Below, piece by piece: positions 38,801-52,200 of a DNA stretch of 64,000 nt; the first letter of the stretch is position 1; every line of letters starts with the position of its first letter. Under the pieces are notes generated by a model. That model saw nothing but the letters and a program-made list of their open reading frames with translations. It ran no database searches and had not been told where the DNA came from. The translations under genes and the position numbers were made by a program. The stretch lies in assembly GCF_001039355.2 (NCBI RefSeq), contig NW_019775399.1, forward strand, positions 60,001-124,000. The letters run 5' to 3'. This DNA comes from Lingula anatina (lineage: Eukaryota > Brachiopoda > Lingulata > Lingulida > Lingulidae).

Positions 38801-40002
38801 CCTTATTAGTGTAATTTTAAGGTTGGACCTCTCATAACATATTAATAACGAAAAGACTGTCCAGAATGAATTTTGTCCACAGGGACAGATCTAAATAGCA
38901 TCTGGTTTGACTGACCGTAAGTTTAGATGCTATTTAGATAGATTGAAGAGGAACGACTTTGACTCATCAGAAGTGTCTTTCAATGTAACAGTCTTGAGTG
39001 AAAATCAAAGTCATATTCATTACAATCACTGTGTAGATCTTGTTTAAAAGTTTAAAACGCATCCACAAAGATCAACTAAAACTAAGTTTTGGGGGGATTT
39101 TGTTTTAGCTTAATTAATAACTTTCAGTGTTTTATATTTAAAAAAAAATTATTTGTCCGCATTCCTCCCCTGAAAGATATTTAGACAAAAGAATAACACC
39201 AAAACTTCTCTTAAGAGAGAAAAAAAAAACATTTGTCAGGAAGCAAATTTCACAGATGAATTAATTCATCAAAAGCCAGCTATTAAGTCAACCTGTCTTG
39301 GTGGCAGATTAGGGTTGCAAATCCACCAATTTCGTCCCACACAGTGGAGCATTTCTTGAATGCCGATATTATACCTAGCCGTGAACCGTGTTCCCATTCA
39401 TTCCAAACTGATACTTTACATTCACTGAAGACTAAAGCATCCATTAGAGCTTCCCACAGGGATGTCCCAGGGGAGGGTATCAGACCACAAAGCTGAATTA
39501 ATCTGACATATTTTTACACATTTGGAAATAAAAATAACATCTACATGCTAAGTAAGTTTTTTCTCTGAGCTGCTTTTTGTTACTCTGGATATTCATTTTT
39601 GAGGTTGCAGCACTTTGATGAAGGGAAGTGGGGGTGGGGGTGGGGGGAGGGGGGTTGAGATGAGCAAAAAAAAAAAAAAAAAAAAAGGTTCTAGCCTCTT
39701 GAGCCATAATCGAGCTTGATGGTAGTTAGTGCATGAATAGCCAGTGGACGTTTTGGTCAGTGTAAAAAGCCACTGTGAACGTTGTAATCAGCTATAGAAA
39801 GCTTAAAAACTTTCATGTATATTACAAGTATTTTCCTGTATAACGATATATGGATTGGACATCAAGGTCGTAATGGTGTATAGAAGAGGGAATTAACTTT
39901 TTTCATTTTAACTCAGTTTTTTCTTTCCTGGCACTGCACTTACTCTGGTACCTCCGGTGCCACTTCATTTTCCAAACAATAAAATTTACATAAATAAAAT
40001 CA

Positions 40003-40042
<40 letters not shown>

Positions 40043-43000
40043 TAAACTGCATATCCAAAATTTCAGTTCAGCTGATATGTCATATCTCATCAGAAACAAT
40101 GCCTTGGAGGCAAGCAGCACAGTGTGGGTTGTGATAGCTGGTTAGTGACCAATTGTGCCGTGTTGTCCCTACAGCACAGCTAACACAATTGGAATTTGGC
40201 TGTGACCATCACTGACTGCTGACCTCTGTCTCAGAACTAACCCTGAACCTACACACTTGCTGTCCATAAATGAGTGAATGTTTTCAGTCATCAAGTTGAA
40301 TCAAATGTGGGATATTTAAGGGGATTATTAAATACTAAAACTTACCATTTAGTGCATTAACATTGACCCAACTTTGTGATTTCAAGTTGGGGTCATAAAG
40401 ATCCATCATTGTTCATTAAGTTCCAGGAATTCTTTCACTTATATATGTACATGTGCTGTTCGTGTAATTACAGACCAGCCAAAAAATTAACCACTAACAA
40501 CCTTAACAAAACCATAATGACACAGTTTATTCTCATGAAATAAGGTCTATTGTGGCCCATAAATAAGCACCCTGAATATCAAAGCACCCTGGATATCAAA
40601 GCACCCTGGATATTAAAGCCTCATTGAGGATGTTAAAGAAGAGCGTACTGGTATACAGAGAGCAGTAATCTCTGTCAGGTTGTGAAACTCAGGGTAGGAA
40701 GATAAGACCCAGATTTGTCTGATCATTGAATAAGCATCAACTACTTCCCCAGGGATATTATCTCAATCCCAGACACACTACAATATTGAATTGTATAGAT
40801 GAATAGATGTCTGGAATTCTAGGGAAAAAAACATCAATTTGCAACCACAGCTGATGGTGAAACAGGAGTTTGGAATACTGGCAATAATGAGTCACATTCA
40901 GATTGAAATGAAGGGAAAAAAACTTGGGCTCATCTTTTGGCATTTAAAGCTTGATTGCAGCTTCCAGTTTTTATGACAGCCTAATCAAACATTTGTTGTG
41001 GTTATATAATTGGTAAATATGCATGACTAGTCTGGGTTTGGCTTCAAACTTCAGATATGACTTTCATATTAGACTGACAAATGAATAAACTGCAGCGTTC
41101 AAATATCTTTTTAATCTATTAATCTAAAACAAATCACACTGAATGTAACAGATTTGATCTAGATCTTCTTAATCTAATAAACTGAAACAAATCAAACTTG
41201 ATCAAACAGATTCTATAAATTTATGATGTGGAAAAGCCCCCCCCCCCCTCCTTTCTTAGAACCTTCTGATCAACCAGTCACATAGGGATGGTTGACTAAG
41301 AGAAAATATCAACCCACAGTGAGCAAGAAATAAAAGAGGCCTCACCTTCAGTCTCTGTTTCTCCTCCTCTGCTGCTCTCTGCAGCTTCTGCTCTATGGTG
41401 TTCCAATCCAACTCTGGCAGCGTGCTCTCAATCACGTCAAAGTCGCCCAACTCCTCACTGGCACTGCTCACCATGGCACCTTTGTCCTTAGACACAGAAT
41501 GTCCATTCTCCATTAATTTGTGAGATCTCTCATGGGAGGTGTCTGCGCTAACATTTGATTGTGTTAGGTGAGACGGTTGTGACAGTCCAGAGTGTGCTGA
41601 GGTTTCCTGATTGGCAGGACCTTCACCCCAGGCTACTTTTGGCTGAGGGATGACATCTGGCATCATCACAAAGGAAGCGACATCCTGATTGGCTGACATT
41701 TTATCTTTAGTGTTCTGATTGGCTGTTTTGTCATTAGCATTGGTCTGATATGATGAGTTGTTGTTAGCTTTGTTCTGATTGGCTATATTTTGTTCTAGTT
41801 TATTCAGATTGGTGGTTGCCCCCAGCAACTCAATATCTGGGTCACTAGGAGTGACAGGTGCAGAGGCTACTGAGCTGCCCTCACTCATAGGACTATACTC
41901 CCTTTTGTTGACCTCCTTATGAAGGTCAAATGGTAATGCGTCTGAATTGATCTTCTTCAGGGCAGCAAATTCCTGGGCCAAACTGAGATAATTCTCTTTA
42001 CGCACACGCTTCTCGAACTCTTCCTGCGTTTCCTCGGGACTGCGCTCTGGCTTCTCCTCAAGAGAGCTGCCAGTGCACAAATTCTTTCCTCCCGCGAGCT
42101 CTTCCCTTTTCACAATCTTCACCTCATTCTCCACAAAGAGATCACGCACAGGGTCGGCCATTTCTGAGTAGTCTGACACGACAGAGTCACACTCTGATCC
42201 ACCGACCAACTTACTCACTGCAGAGTTCTTGATTTTGGAAACATGATCACTTGGCCTATGACCTTTCATGTGACCTTGACCTGACATTTGACCTTGACCT
42301 AAGATTTGACCTTGATGACCTTCTGGTTCTAGCAGAGAGTCCTCTGTGCTTGATGTGATGGGGTGTTGGTCACCTGCGCTCTCTGTCTCACTGGCTTCAT
42401 CTGGCTCGGAGGAGGCGGTATCTGCAAGGTGACCCTGGTGATGGTGGCGCCAAGCTCGCTGTATCCTGAATTAAGTGTCAAAATGGAATTACAATAGAAT
42501 TTTTTATTTGGAATACAGTATACTGATGATGAAAAATTTTATCATTTTTAAAAACCTCAACATGTTGAAACATGTTTAGACTCTTTTAAATTAGAAACAA
42601 TTTAATTTTATCAACACAAGAAACAAATGAAATGTTTTTCACTTTGATGTTATCATAATTATCATCAGCAAGTGCTAAACATAAGTAGAATGTATCTTTT
42701 GGGTTTACAACTATTCTCTCTCTTTTTTTCTTTTGCTATCCCAACTAATATATTGAAACAAATATATTTATGAATATAATTTATAGTTTGCCTTGAAAAC
42801 CAATATTAGAATAAAATAATTCTCAACAGCAGGGTCCTGTCACTTACGTAATTGCACTGGCCTCAAAGTGTCTTGACTTGTTCCTTCTCTTGGTGTTATC
42901 ATCATCCAGTTCAACCTCTAACTTGTGACTACAATAAAGGAAAAAAAACATATATATTAAAATATGACACCTATTTTAAACAGAAATAATGAATAATGGT

Positions 43001-43148
43001 ATAGAAATTGAAGAACCACCAAAAATAACTACTTGAAAAAGTTTCGTTAAATATCTGAATTCTGTATAATATTCATTAATATTAATCTCAGAGCACATTA
43101 CAAATATGTAGGCATTGCTGTGAGAGTTGTTTCTGTGTGCACCCACAA

Positions 43149-43205
<57 letters not shown>

Positions 43206-46200
43206 CACGCGAGTGCGTGCATGTACATATGTGTATGCGTGTATGTGAATTCCTGCACGTGTTTGTTTGAGGAAGCATTTGTGTGTGGTGTGCAAGCACC
43301 TGTGCATGTGTGTATATAAGAGAAACAATGGACACACAGTTGAAATATGTGACAAGGTCATCATCTAAGGACAATATTATAGTCATTTCTTTTTTATCCT
43401 CCAACCTAATGTTATTCCATTAAGAAATCCATCAGTTTCCTAATACCCCATATAAATAAATATATTTCCCTGCACAAGGCCACGCAGCAATACATGTGTA
43501 ATCTCGGCAGTACACAGACATAGCTACAGACATAGATCAAGGATGTGATAATTTTCAAGAAAGCTAAATGGATTTCAGAGAAAAAGAATATTTGCCTCTT
43601 TCTTTGTGTCCAACGCAGCATAAAAGATAATACCTCAAGACAACCATGATTATCTGGGGACTGTCTGGTATAGATTCCAGCTTTAAAGAAGAACTAAATC
43701 TTCATCACATTATTAAGGCCTGAAAGGCGACAAAAATGAAGCCACCATTTCAATACCATATTTTTTCACAGCTGAAGTGAATAATCATGCAGTCCAAGCC
43801 TGGAACCAAGAAGCCATAGAAAAACCAGTTAACATCAGTCTTACCAATAGCTAGTATTATAATGTCTGAGTGATAGAAATGTCATCACAGCCTATTGGTA
43901 ATTGTGTGCACTTAAACTCAACACTACACACTGTGTAAATGTCAGACCAAGACTATAGACATGACATTGATTATGCAAGAGATTAATCCTGGATGTGCAA
44001 GATTATATAAACTAAGAGAGAGTATTCACGACAAAGTTGACCCGCGGACTAATTAGTCTGTCTGTGTATTGAATATGGCGTGCACTTGACAATGGATTCC
44101 CGCCTCTCACAAGGTGCATCTCAGCAAGGGCAGCTGAGGAATTAAATCTTGGCACGCTTTCATGTCGATGGTGCCATACTTGATCCGCGGACTGGTTAGT
44201 CTGCAGATCAACTTGTTCTTGGATATGAGCCTAGGTTAAAAAAAATTTTAAAAAAATCCAAACGTTTATCATGGGACCCAACACCCAGCCTTGACGAATC
44301 TCAGGAACCATCAGAATTGCATCAAAAAACGCAGAAAAGGCTCATGTCTGTGTTCTCAATGCGCCCTAAAACTTAAAAACACAACATACCATAACACAGC
44401 ATCAAATTGGAATAGAATAGAAAAGAATAGAAAACAGTGCCATAGTATAGTATAATATAAAATACAGCACCAGAAAATAGAATAGAACATCATAGAGGAT
44501 TATCACTGTACTGTCTGTGGAGTAGACATCTCTTTACAGAAATTCTATTCTCCTGGCTATACCCACATTAGTACAGCTTTGGAGTCAAATACTGTACATC
44601 ATTTGTATTGGAAACATTTCCCACTATATTTCAACAATATTCATCTTTGTCCCCCTGACGCATACTACTGACATTTGACCTAAGCTTTTAAGCTAAAAAA
44701 TAATTCAAGAGTGATACCAGCAACATATCAATATTTTATCACTTTTTCCTAAAAATAATCCCCAGTCCATATAAAACTTAAGGTACAATATTATGGGGAT
44801 CCCACTAATCTTATCTCTTGAAATTATCTAGTGGGCCCCAATTTCCCCGCTTTGATGTCATGGAAATATAAAGGAATGTGGATCCAATTTTCCAACCTTT
44901 GATGGTATATAATATTATAAATGAAATATGAAGTAATAAGTATCAAGTAATAATTCACCTTATTGACAAGATCTAATATTTGTTGGTCTTTACTTCCCTA
45001 GCAATGAAGTCATGGTAGTTCTACCATACTGCCACTGTCAGTACAGCATATAATGTACAAGAACTGGCTGAACAAGGGTCTTCCCATTCCTCACACTAGA
45101 GTAAGCCCAGTGCCCTGTTGGTTTATTAAACCTACTAGTACTTTAGTGTGAGCCAACACCATCTCCTACACACACACACACACACACATGCAAACACACA
45201 TGCAAACATGCACATACACACATACAGCACCTAAAGAGAGCAACAATAACATAATGGTTCTATCAAAACTACTATATTCAACCCATACACTCAGCTGAGC
45301 TGGCACCAAGTCATGAGATAGTAAAAAAAAAACCCACATACCTACTAGTACAGACCTTCTTGCACTGAGCAGTTTCACATAAGGTTTCTGTGCACGCCTG
45401 TGAGTGCAATCTATGCTATCTACACAGTTACTCTTATATTATTGGAGTGAAAGTCTGTTGTCTACCAAGATCAATACTGAGTCAAGTATTACATCAAGCT
45501 CCCAGCTACTTGCTCAATATCACTTAAACTTCACCCACATTGCTGCTATTTGAACAGATATCTCCCTGCAATGGTGGTGGTCGCATTCTGACCAGTTTTA
45601 GTTTAAAGCTACGGAGGATTAAAAGCAATCACTCAAAGGACAAGGTCACAAAGCTTCCAAGGACCCATAATCTGGCAGACCTAGCATTTTGCACAAGGCT
45701 AAAAATAATTGCTGAAATTTGCTTCACACAAAAATACTTAAGTGGTAGATGAGGGTAATTTCATTCTAATTACTATGGCACATGTAATGGAGATATTGCT
45801 TCTCAGATAAACTCCTACATCCAAAATTTTGCTAATGGAAGGACCATGTGGATTAAATCATATACTTCACTTTTCCAAATAAAATTTAAAATACTCGTAG
45901 GTTGAGGACAATTTCCTTACACTAGGACACAGAGAGTGAAAAAAGGCTTGGTTTGTCTGTTTTTTTTTTTTTTTTTTTTTTTTTTTTTGTGGGGGGGGGG
46001 GGGTGAGGGGGCCTTTTGTGCCCTCCATTGCATCTCCCACTGCTGTAATAAATAAAATACAAAAACTGATATATACAGTGTTACCTGGAAGTTTTCATAT
46101 ACACTTTCTCAAATTTTACCAATTATGCATTAAATCCATGTATATACATCATTTAACTTTTTTGTCACAACATATTCACTTTTCAAATCATTTGCATCTC

Positions 46201-49200
46201 CTTTTTCATGTTTCACTAATGAGTCATAATTGTGAGGCATACGAGAAGTACAATCAGTCAATTTTCACTTGAATTAAGTGATTACCTGAATTAAGTCTAC
46301 AGCACACAGAGAGGAAATAAAACCATGGATCTCAATTTGCCATGTAACGTGATCATTTTAGTCTGAGAATTCTGCTGCCCTCGCCTTTAAAAGATGTCTT
46401 TTATGTCATTATACGTGAGCAAGAAGTGCCCTTTACCACATACAACACATGGATTAACTTCAGAAGCCACTTTATTGAGTTCTCCGGAAGCTTTCAGTTG
46501 AAATAGAAATGGAAATGGCATGATGTTGATGACAATTACAGCCGTCTGGAAGTGCTGCAGTTTTATGAATTAAATTATAGCATGCTGTCTCTGCTTGTAC
46601 TTTTTTGTTCCTTTTCCATTTTCTGTCACAGTCTTTCAGTCTCTGCCAAATTGGCAATGTGTGTATGTGATTTTGCATATGTGTATGTGTGTGTGTAAGT
46701 CAGACTTATAGATATATTCGATTGAAACTTGTATCAATTTTGAGACAATAATCAGTATTTATAACTTATTTCAAATGGAAAAACAATGATTATAAAACTA
46801 AACAGTATACCCATGGTGTTCATAAATTTTATATAACGACACGAAATTTTGTAAGTCATTTCCACTTGTATTAGAGATGAGCACTAGTAGTGCACAGAAT
46901 GTTAGAGAGTGCAGGTTTAATTGCAAGGTAATGACTCAATAAAATCATACTCCCATGAATCAATAATTCCCCTTCCTCTGCTAAGAAAAAGATGCTTATT
47001 CAAATATACTAAAAAACTGGTTGTCTTTATGTCACAAGTGCGATGTTGTGAGCATCTTAAAACAATAAATCTTGAAAATGTAGTATATTAAAAAAAAAGT
47101 AAGATGACTAAAAAATCCAGGTGAATAGTGTATTAGCTACATGTATTCAGCACATAATTGTGCAGTTAGGATGGAGTAAACAACATATGAGTCAGCCTGG
47201 AAACTCAGCAGAAATAAATGAGTCAAGACATTCTTTTTAAAATTCATTATGTTATCCTCAATCATGAAAGAAAAAGACAATTTCTAGCCTATTTTTGAGT
47301 TTTCTTAAATAACTTACATATCTTCAGTTATTAAAAAAAAACTGAGCAGCTTTGGTTCACTGCAGAATACCCCTAGCTGTAGAGAATATATCAATAAAAG
47401 AGTAAATACATGAGTCAGTACAGTCTGATAACACCGCGGAGCACTCTGATCAATCGATAGTGAAAATAAAAAGTGTCTGCAGACTCCCCAACACTGCACA
47501 GCCCTTTAGCTTGAGGCTGTTGAACAATAGCATCACCACACTTAATATACAGGAAGATCTGCTCCCTTCAGCATACATCTGGTTGTCTGCGATCTAATTA
47601 TCTTGGTGCTAACAAAATTAAGCTCTTTTGAGCCGACATGCAGGAGACAATTCATATAACTTTTTTTTTCTTTTTCTTTTTTTTTTTGGGGGGGGGAGGG
47701 GGTTTAAATGACATTCAAATATCTATGTAAAAATCAGGAAGCAAGCATAGGTTGGCAAGTTTTTTCCTCATATCTCAATTCAAAAGACGCTTTTTTTTTT
47801 ACTTATTATCACCATGGGTTAAAAAGAGTGGGACATAATGATAAATCTAATATTTATATAAAGGTAACTTTCACATGAAATAACACTCTATATGTCAGTA
47901 AGTCACATTCGAGAATTTGTAGAATTCTGGCTGGATCTATCTTTCCTCCATTTAGACACTGGGCAAATGGCCAACTGCTAACCATGTATTTTATCACGTA
48001 TTGACCCGGTGCCTGATAATGTGTAGTCCAATCTCCACACAAACATACCGACAGACTATCAGATGATTGAGAAAAATGTTCACGAATATTGAACAATATG
48101 GATATATATCATATACCCAACAGCTAGCTCTGCTAATATTTCAACCATCTAAGACATAGCTACAGATGGAGTAATGGCACTTTCCAGGCTTTCGGAATAT
48201 TGAATTTTTTCAGATATCAGAGACTACGGCATGACACATATATGATAGAGAAAGGGCTATAGAATATTGAACACATTTTCAGTCATCACAAACCCAATAT
48301 ATTGTGCTAACATGCTGTTCTCTAATACAAGGCGCTAAAATTGCACTGACACAGTAAAATGTTTCTGAATATTGAACAGATTTCAGAATAAGCTAAGTCC
48401 CAATATTGTTCTACAAATTTACAGAACACAGATAAAAAGATTTCTAAATGTTGAATAGTTACATCATGATTTAAACTACACAACCAATACTGACATAATG
48501 TACCTAATAATACATTAATCACTACAAGTACCCACTTACTACAAATCTACATCTTCTACGAGCAGATCAACCTTGTCCATCTGATTAAAATAATGCACCC
48601 AGCGCCATCTTTTGGTCTACCTTTTATAAGTCCCTGCTTTTTTTTCGTATCAAAGGCCATAAGAACTGGTAGAAACTTAACTCATTTGTAAAGAGAATAA
48701 ATGTTTTTAATGTATAACCCACTATAATTTGACCCTTCATTACAGGGGTTTGACCACATTCCTGACTATCCAATGTTATAAATATTAAAACAAACATCTA
48801 TTTCAATGCCTTTTAGGAACTGTTATTATTGTATTATGAAGTGTCATCAAGTGTCAAATTTTATGGTGCTGTGTGTTGGTTTAGGATACTATGACAGCTT
48901 CATTTGTGAGCTTTAATTCTTCTTTGTGCTTGACACTGCTTGTAATAACAGGTATCTATAGTTCTTCCACTTTTTTCTGCAATACCTCTACAAATTTTGG
49001 TTTATCATATAAACATTATTACATGTAGAGTTGGGTAAGAAAAAAAAAAAGAAGTTTAAATACCATCTCAGAAACCAAAAGCTGAAAATAAAACTTGAAC
49101 AAATATTGCCAAACCTTGAAAGACTAGCTATATACATTGCATTGGGTGTGACTCACTAAACCAAATGTGTGACTGAGTTAAGATATGATATGAAGTGTGA

Positions 49201-52200
49201 GAAAGTGTTAGAGGAGTGTGTTAGGTGTGATGAAGTACCAAGACAAAGGACAATTGGAAGTCCCATATTGATGTATAGCCTCATTCAGAAAAAATATGGC
49301 TGACCCACTTGAATACTTCCCAAAGAGGTATCTATTCAGTGTCTATTAGGGGATTACATGGCAATCTTTGTATTGGGTCGTCATATTTGACCCTCGGTCT
49401 GTTCAGAATGCAGCCTATGTCAATTATACCATGGCAGTTGCTGAGGCCTACAGACCCAAAACATCGTATGGATCAAATCACAGTCATGTGTGGTATGAGT
49501 TTGGAAGATAAACCATGTCTGGATTTTTTTGTGTTGGACATCAAACTCTTTCCTCAATACTTTTCATATGACCAAAATATGACAAATTTTAATTTTAGTG
49601 ACCTATCACCCAGTTGGTTTTACTACGATAATGGCTCGATCATTTCAACGGGAAAAAATAAAAAAAAATTTCAGATACATAATTTTGGAATCATAAAAAC
49701 TACATTTCTATATAGCATTTTGGTGCTTTAAACTTACAGAAGAGAACTATTAGGTAGTCTGCTTTTCAATTCTGTTCCTACCACTCAATAGGAATATATA
49801 TATATTTAAAGAATTTATCACTTAAAAAATACAATCTTCTCTCGGTTGAAATGATCGAGCCATTATCGTAAACCTACTTACTTTGCAACCAACAACTCCC
49901 CTTCTTCTAACTGCTTCTGCATCTTTTCATACCTCAGTGCTTCTTCCTGTAGAGTAGAAAAATAACAGACTGTTATACTCAATGCCGGGCAGAGGCGTGT
50001 TAATCTGATTGCATTCAGCAAGAGTTGATGTAGCACTAGGTCAAAAAAACTTTGTGAACTGTCCGTATGAGTGTTCTCTTTATTTTGGCCTTTTTCAGGC
50101 GTGCATTGCGCAAAATACTTAGGGAGACTGATATAACAGCCCAATTTATAATACACTATGTGAGAAGGGCCCGAAGGTATATCATATACTCTGTCTCACT
50201 ACCTTTTCAAACTGCTGATACAGTAGTTCTGTGTATTTCTTCCTGCCCAGATGTCCTCTGTAGTGGGACTGAATACAGACCGCGGCATGCTCGGCTGCAC
50301 TTAGTTTGTCCACCTGAAATAAAGTATATATAGCTGTTATATTAGTGATAGATACAATACGAGTCGCCGAGCTGTACGTGAAATATTACGAGTGTATTGG
50401 CGAGCAGCAGGCGAGACAATACACGTGTAATTTTCACATACAGCTCGGCGACGAGTGTTGTATCTGGCTTAAACCACTGATTGGCTCTGATTGGCTACTA
50501 CACTAGTAGTGCAACAGACCGTGGAATGCACTCGTACATGACGTGCTTGTATGTCGAATACAGCATGGTGGAGTCTTTTGTTCTACGCACTAGCCGTGGT
50601 TTAAATTATGTGTAATGCACAATGTGAAAAGAGCTCATAGGTATATTATATACTCTGGATACACCGTGGCATGCTCAGCTGTACTTAGATTGTCAACCTG
50701 AAATATACATGTCTCCTCCCCAGGGAGGTGAGACCATCAACACAAATCAACACAACATGAACATCAACACAAATCGTAATGACCAGGCATCAAACTGTTA
50801 TATACGCACCCCACATAATTGTACTTAAATTGTAAAGTCTGATGAACAGATATGGAATTAAGACTTAATTTTAATGTAATTATTTTATGATTATTATTAT
50901 TTTTGAATAAAATATATTTAATGCTATATAAATTACTAAATTACAGATAATGACTGCAAACTTAACATTTCGTAAAAAGCAAACATGCTTAAGTTCTTGG
51001 ACATGAAGATATGACTTAAACAACTTCTCCTCCTACAATGTTTTAATTGTCTTTATCAAATTCCACATAAGGGTTGACAATATTGAAAAGAAAACTCAAT
51101 ATTTTAGCCAATCTTCAGCCAAGTAAGAGCATGCGTACGTCTGTCCTCAACACCTACCTGTGGTATGGTAGTTTTTGCAGCCTGTGGATCAAGTGCCTGA
51201 AATTATATTGACAGGTTATTGCTACTTCACATCAGCATCATTAGATATTACTTGTTAACATGAGTTAAGCTTAGGCTTTAACAGAAGTTATATCAAAGGC
51301 TGAGATGCAATATAACAAATGAAATAAATATGATCAGAGGGGAAGATGTTGGACTTTGAGGTCACAGTCTAAAATTGTTGGTTCACGAAACTTTCTTTAT
51401 TTGTCTCACTCCTATTCCCACTCTTTCCCCATTAATTCTTTTGCCAAAAAAGAAAAAAAAATCATTTGCTTGCCAAATACCTGACAACTCTAAAGAACAT
51501 TACCTCCATGACAGCCCTATTTCTGTCCATCCTGTCCTGCCTCAGTTGGTCAATATTTGGCCGGTCAAGAGAGAGATCTTCTCCCGTGGCCAGTAGACTG
51601 TCCATTACAACATTACTGTCCATTATGCTGGGTTGACCATTACCCTAGAAAGGGGGTCAAAACATGTTTCCCATTTAACAATCTTGCAATAGTAATAGAA
51701 GGATACCATACAGAAGAAAGGAAAATAGATTTTAGAATTTTGGTCAAAATACACTTTTAAGATGCAGGTGATAATGGTTGTCAGACTGAGCAAGAGAAAC
51801 TGTGGAGTCTGACTGTTTTTCATTATAATTATCTCACTGCCTACAATATAGGACACCAGGCAAAAACGCATTTAATTATTTAATTAGTAATAAAATAAAA
51901 CATTTAAACCAAATACAGGGACAAATTGATCAATGAAACACAAGTAAGAAATTAAAATGGGGGTTTCCTTCAAGATAATTTGCCCAAGGGCAGATAAAAC
52001 TATGCAGGTGTATGGATGTTCCTCTAAAACCACAAAAACTATTGAATTTCTTTGACTTTAATTCGAAAGCCGATTCCAAATTCTGAAAATAAACGTATTA
52101 GTATGTGCTCGTGAAGTAGTAACTTCTGTTTCCCCGTTTTCTATCGAGTAAGGCGAATTAACAAAAGTTTTGTATTTACCACTTAACGTGAATCACTTCT

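Larger units (their letters stand above)
30345..41345 (-). other. SCHIP1 intron 7 (large), repeat-rich
   Basis: About 11 kb without recognised exons. It holds two N positions (33037, 36078) at duplicated sequence, palindromic elements at 37.3-37.7 kb, (GA)n at 35827-35873, A/T runs at 31910-31930, 33001-33036, 39669-39686 and 40003-40037, and an 18-base unit repeated three times at 40568-40620 (caaagcaccctggatat). Confidence 0.55.
42929..48539 (-). other. SCHIP1 intron between exon 6 and the candidate exon at 48540
   Basis: Contains (GT)n at 43149-43204, (CA)n at 45170-45190, T and G runs at 45961-46002, and iterated tagaatagaa units at about 44408-44480. From 48060 to 48460 a motif like ctgaatattgaacagatttc recurs about five times. 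No exon seen. Confidence 0.5.

Noticed and set aside
49309-49731. 140-codon plus-strand frame
   Set aside because: Made up largely of two palindromic elements (49278-49415 and 49626-49868).
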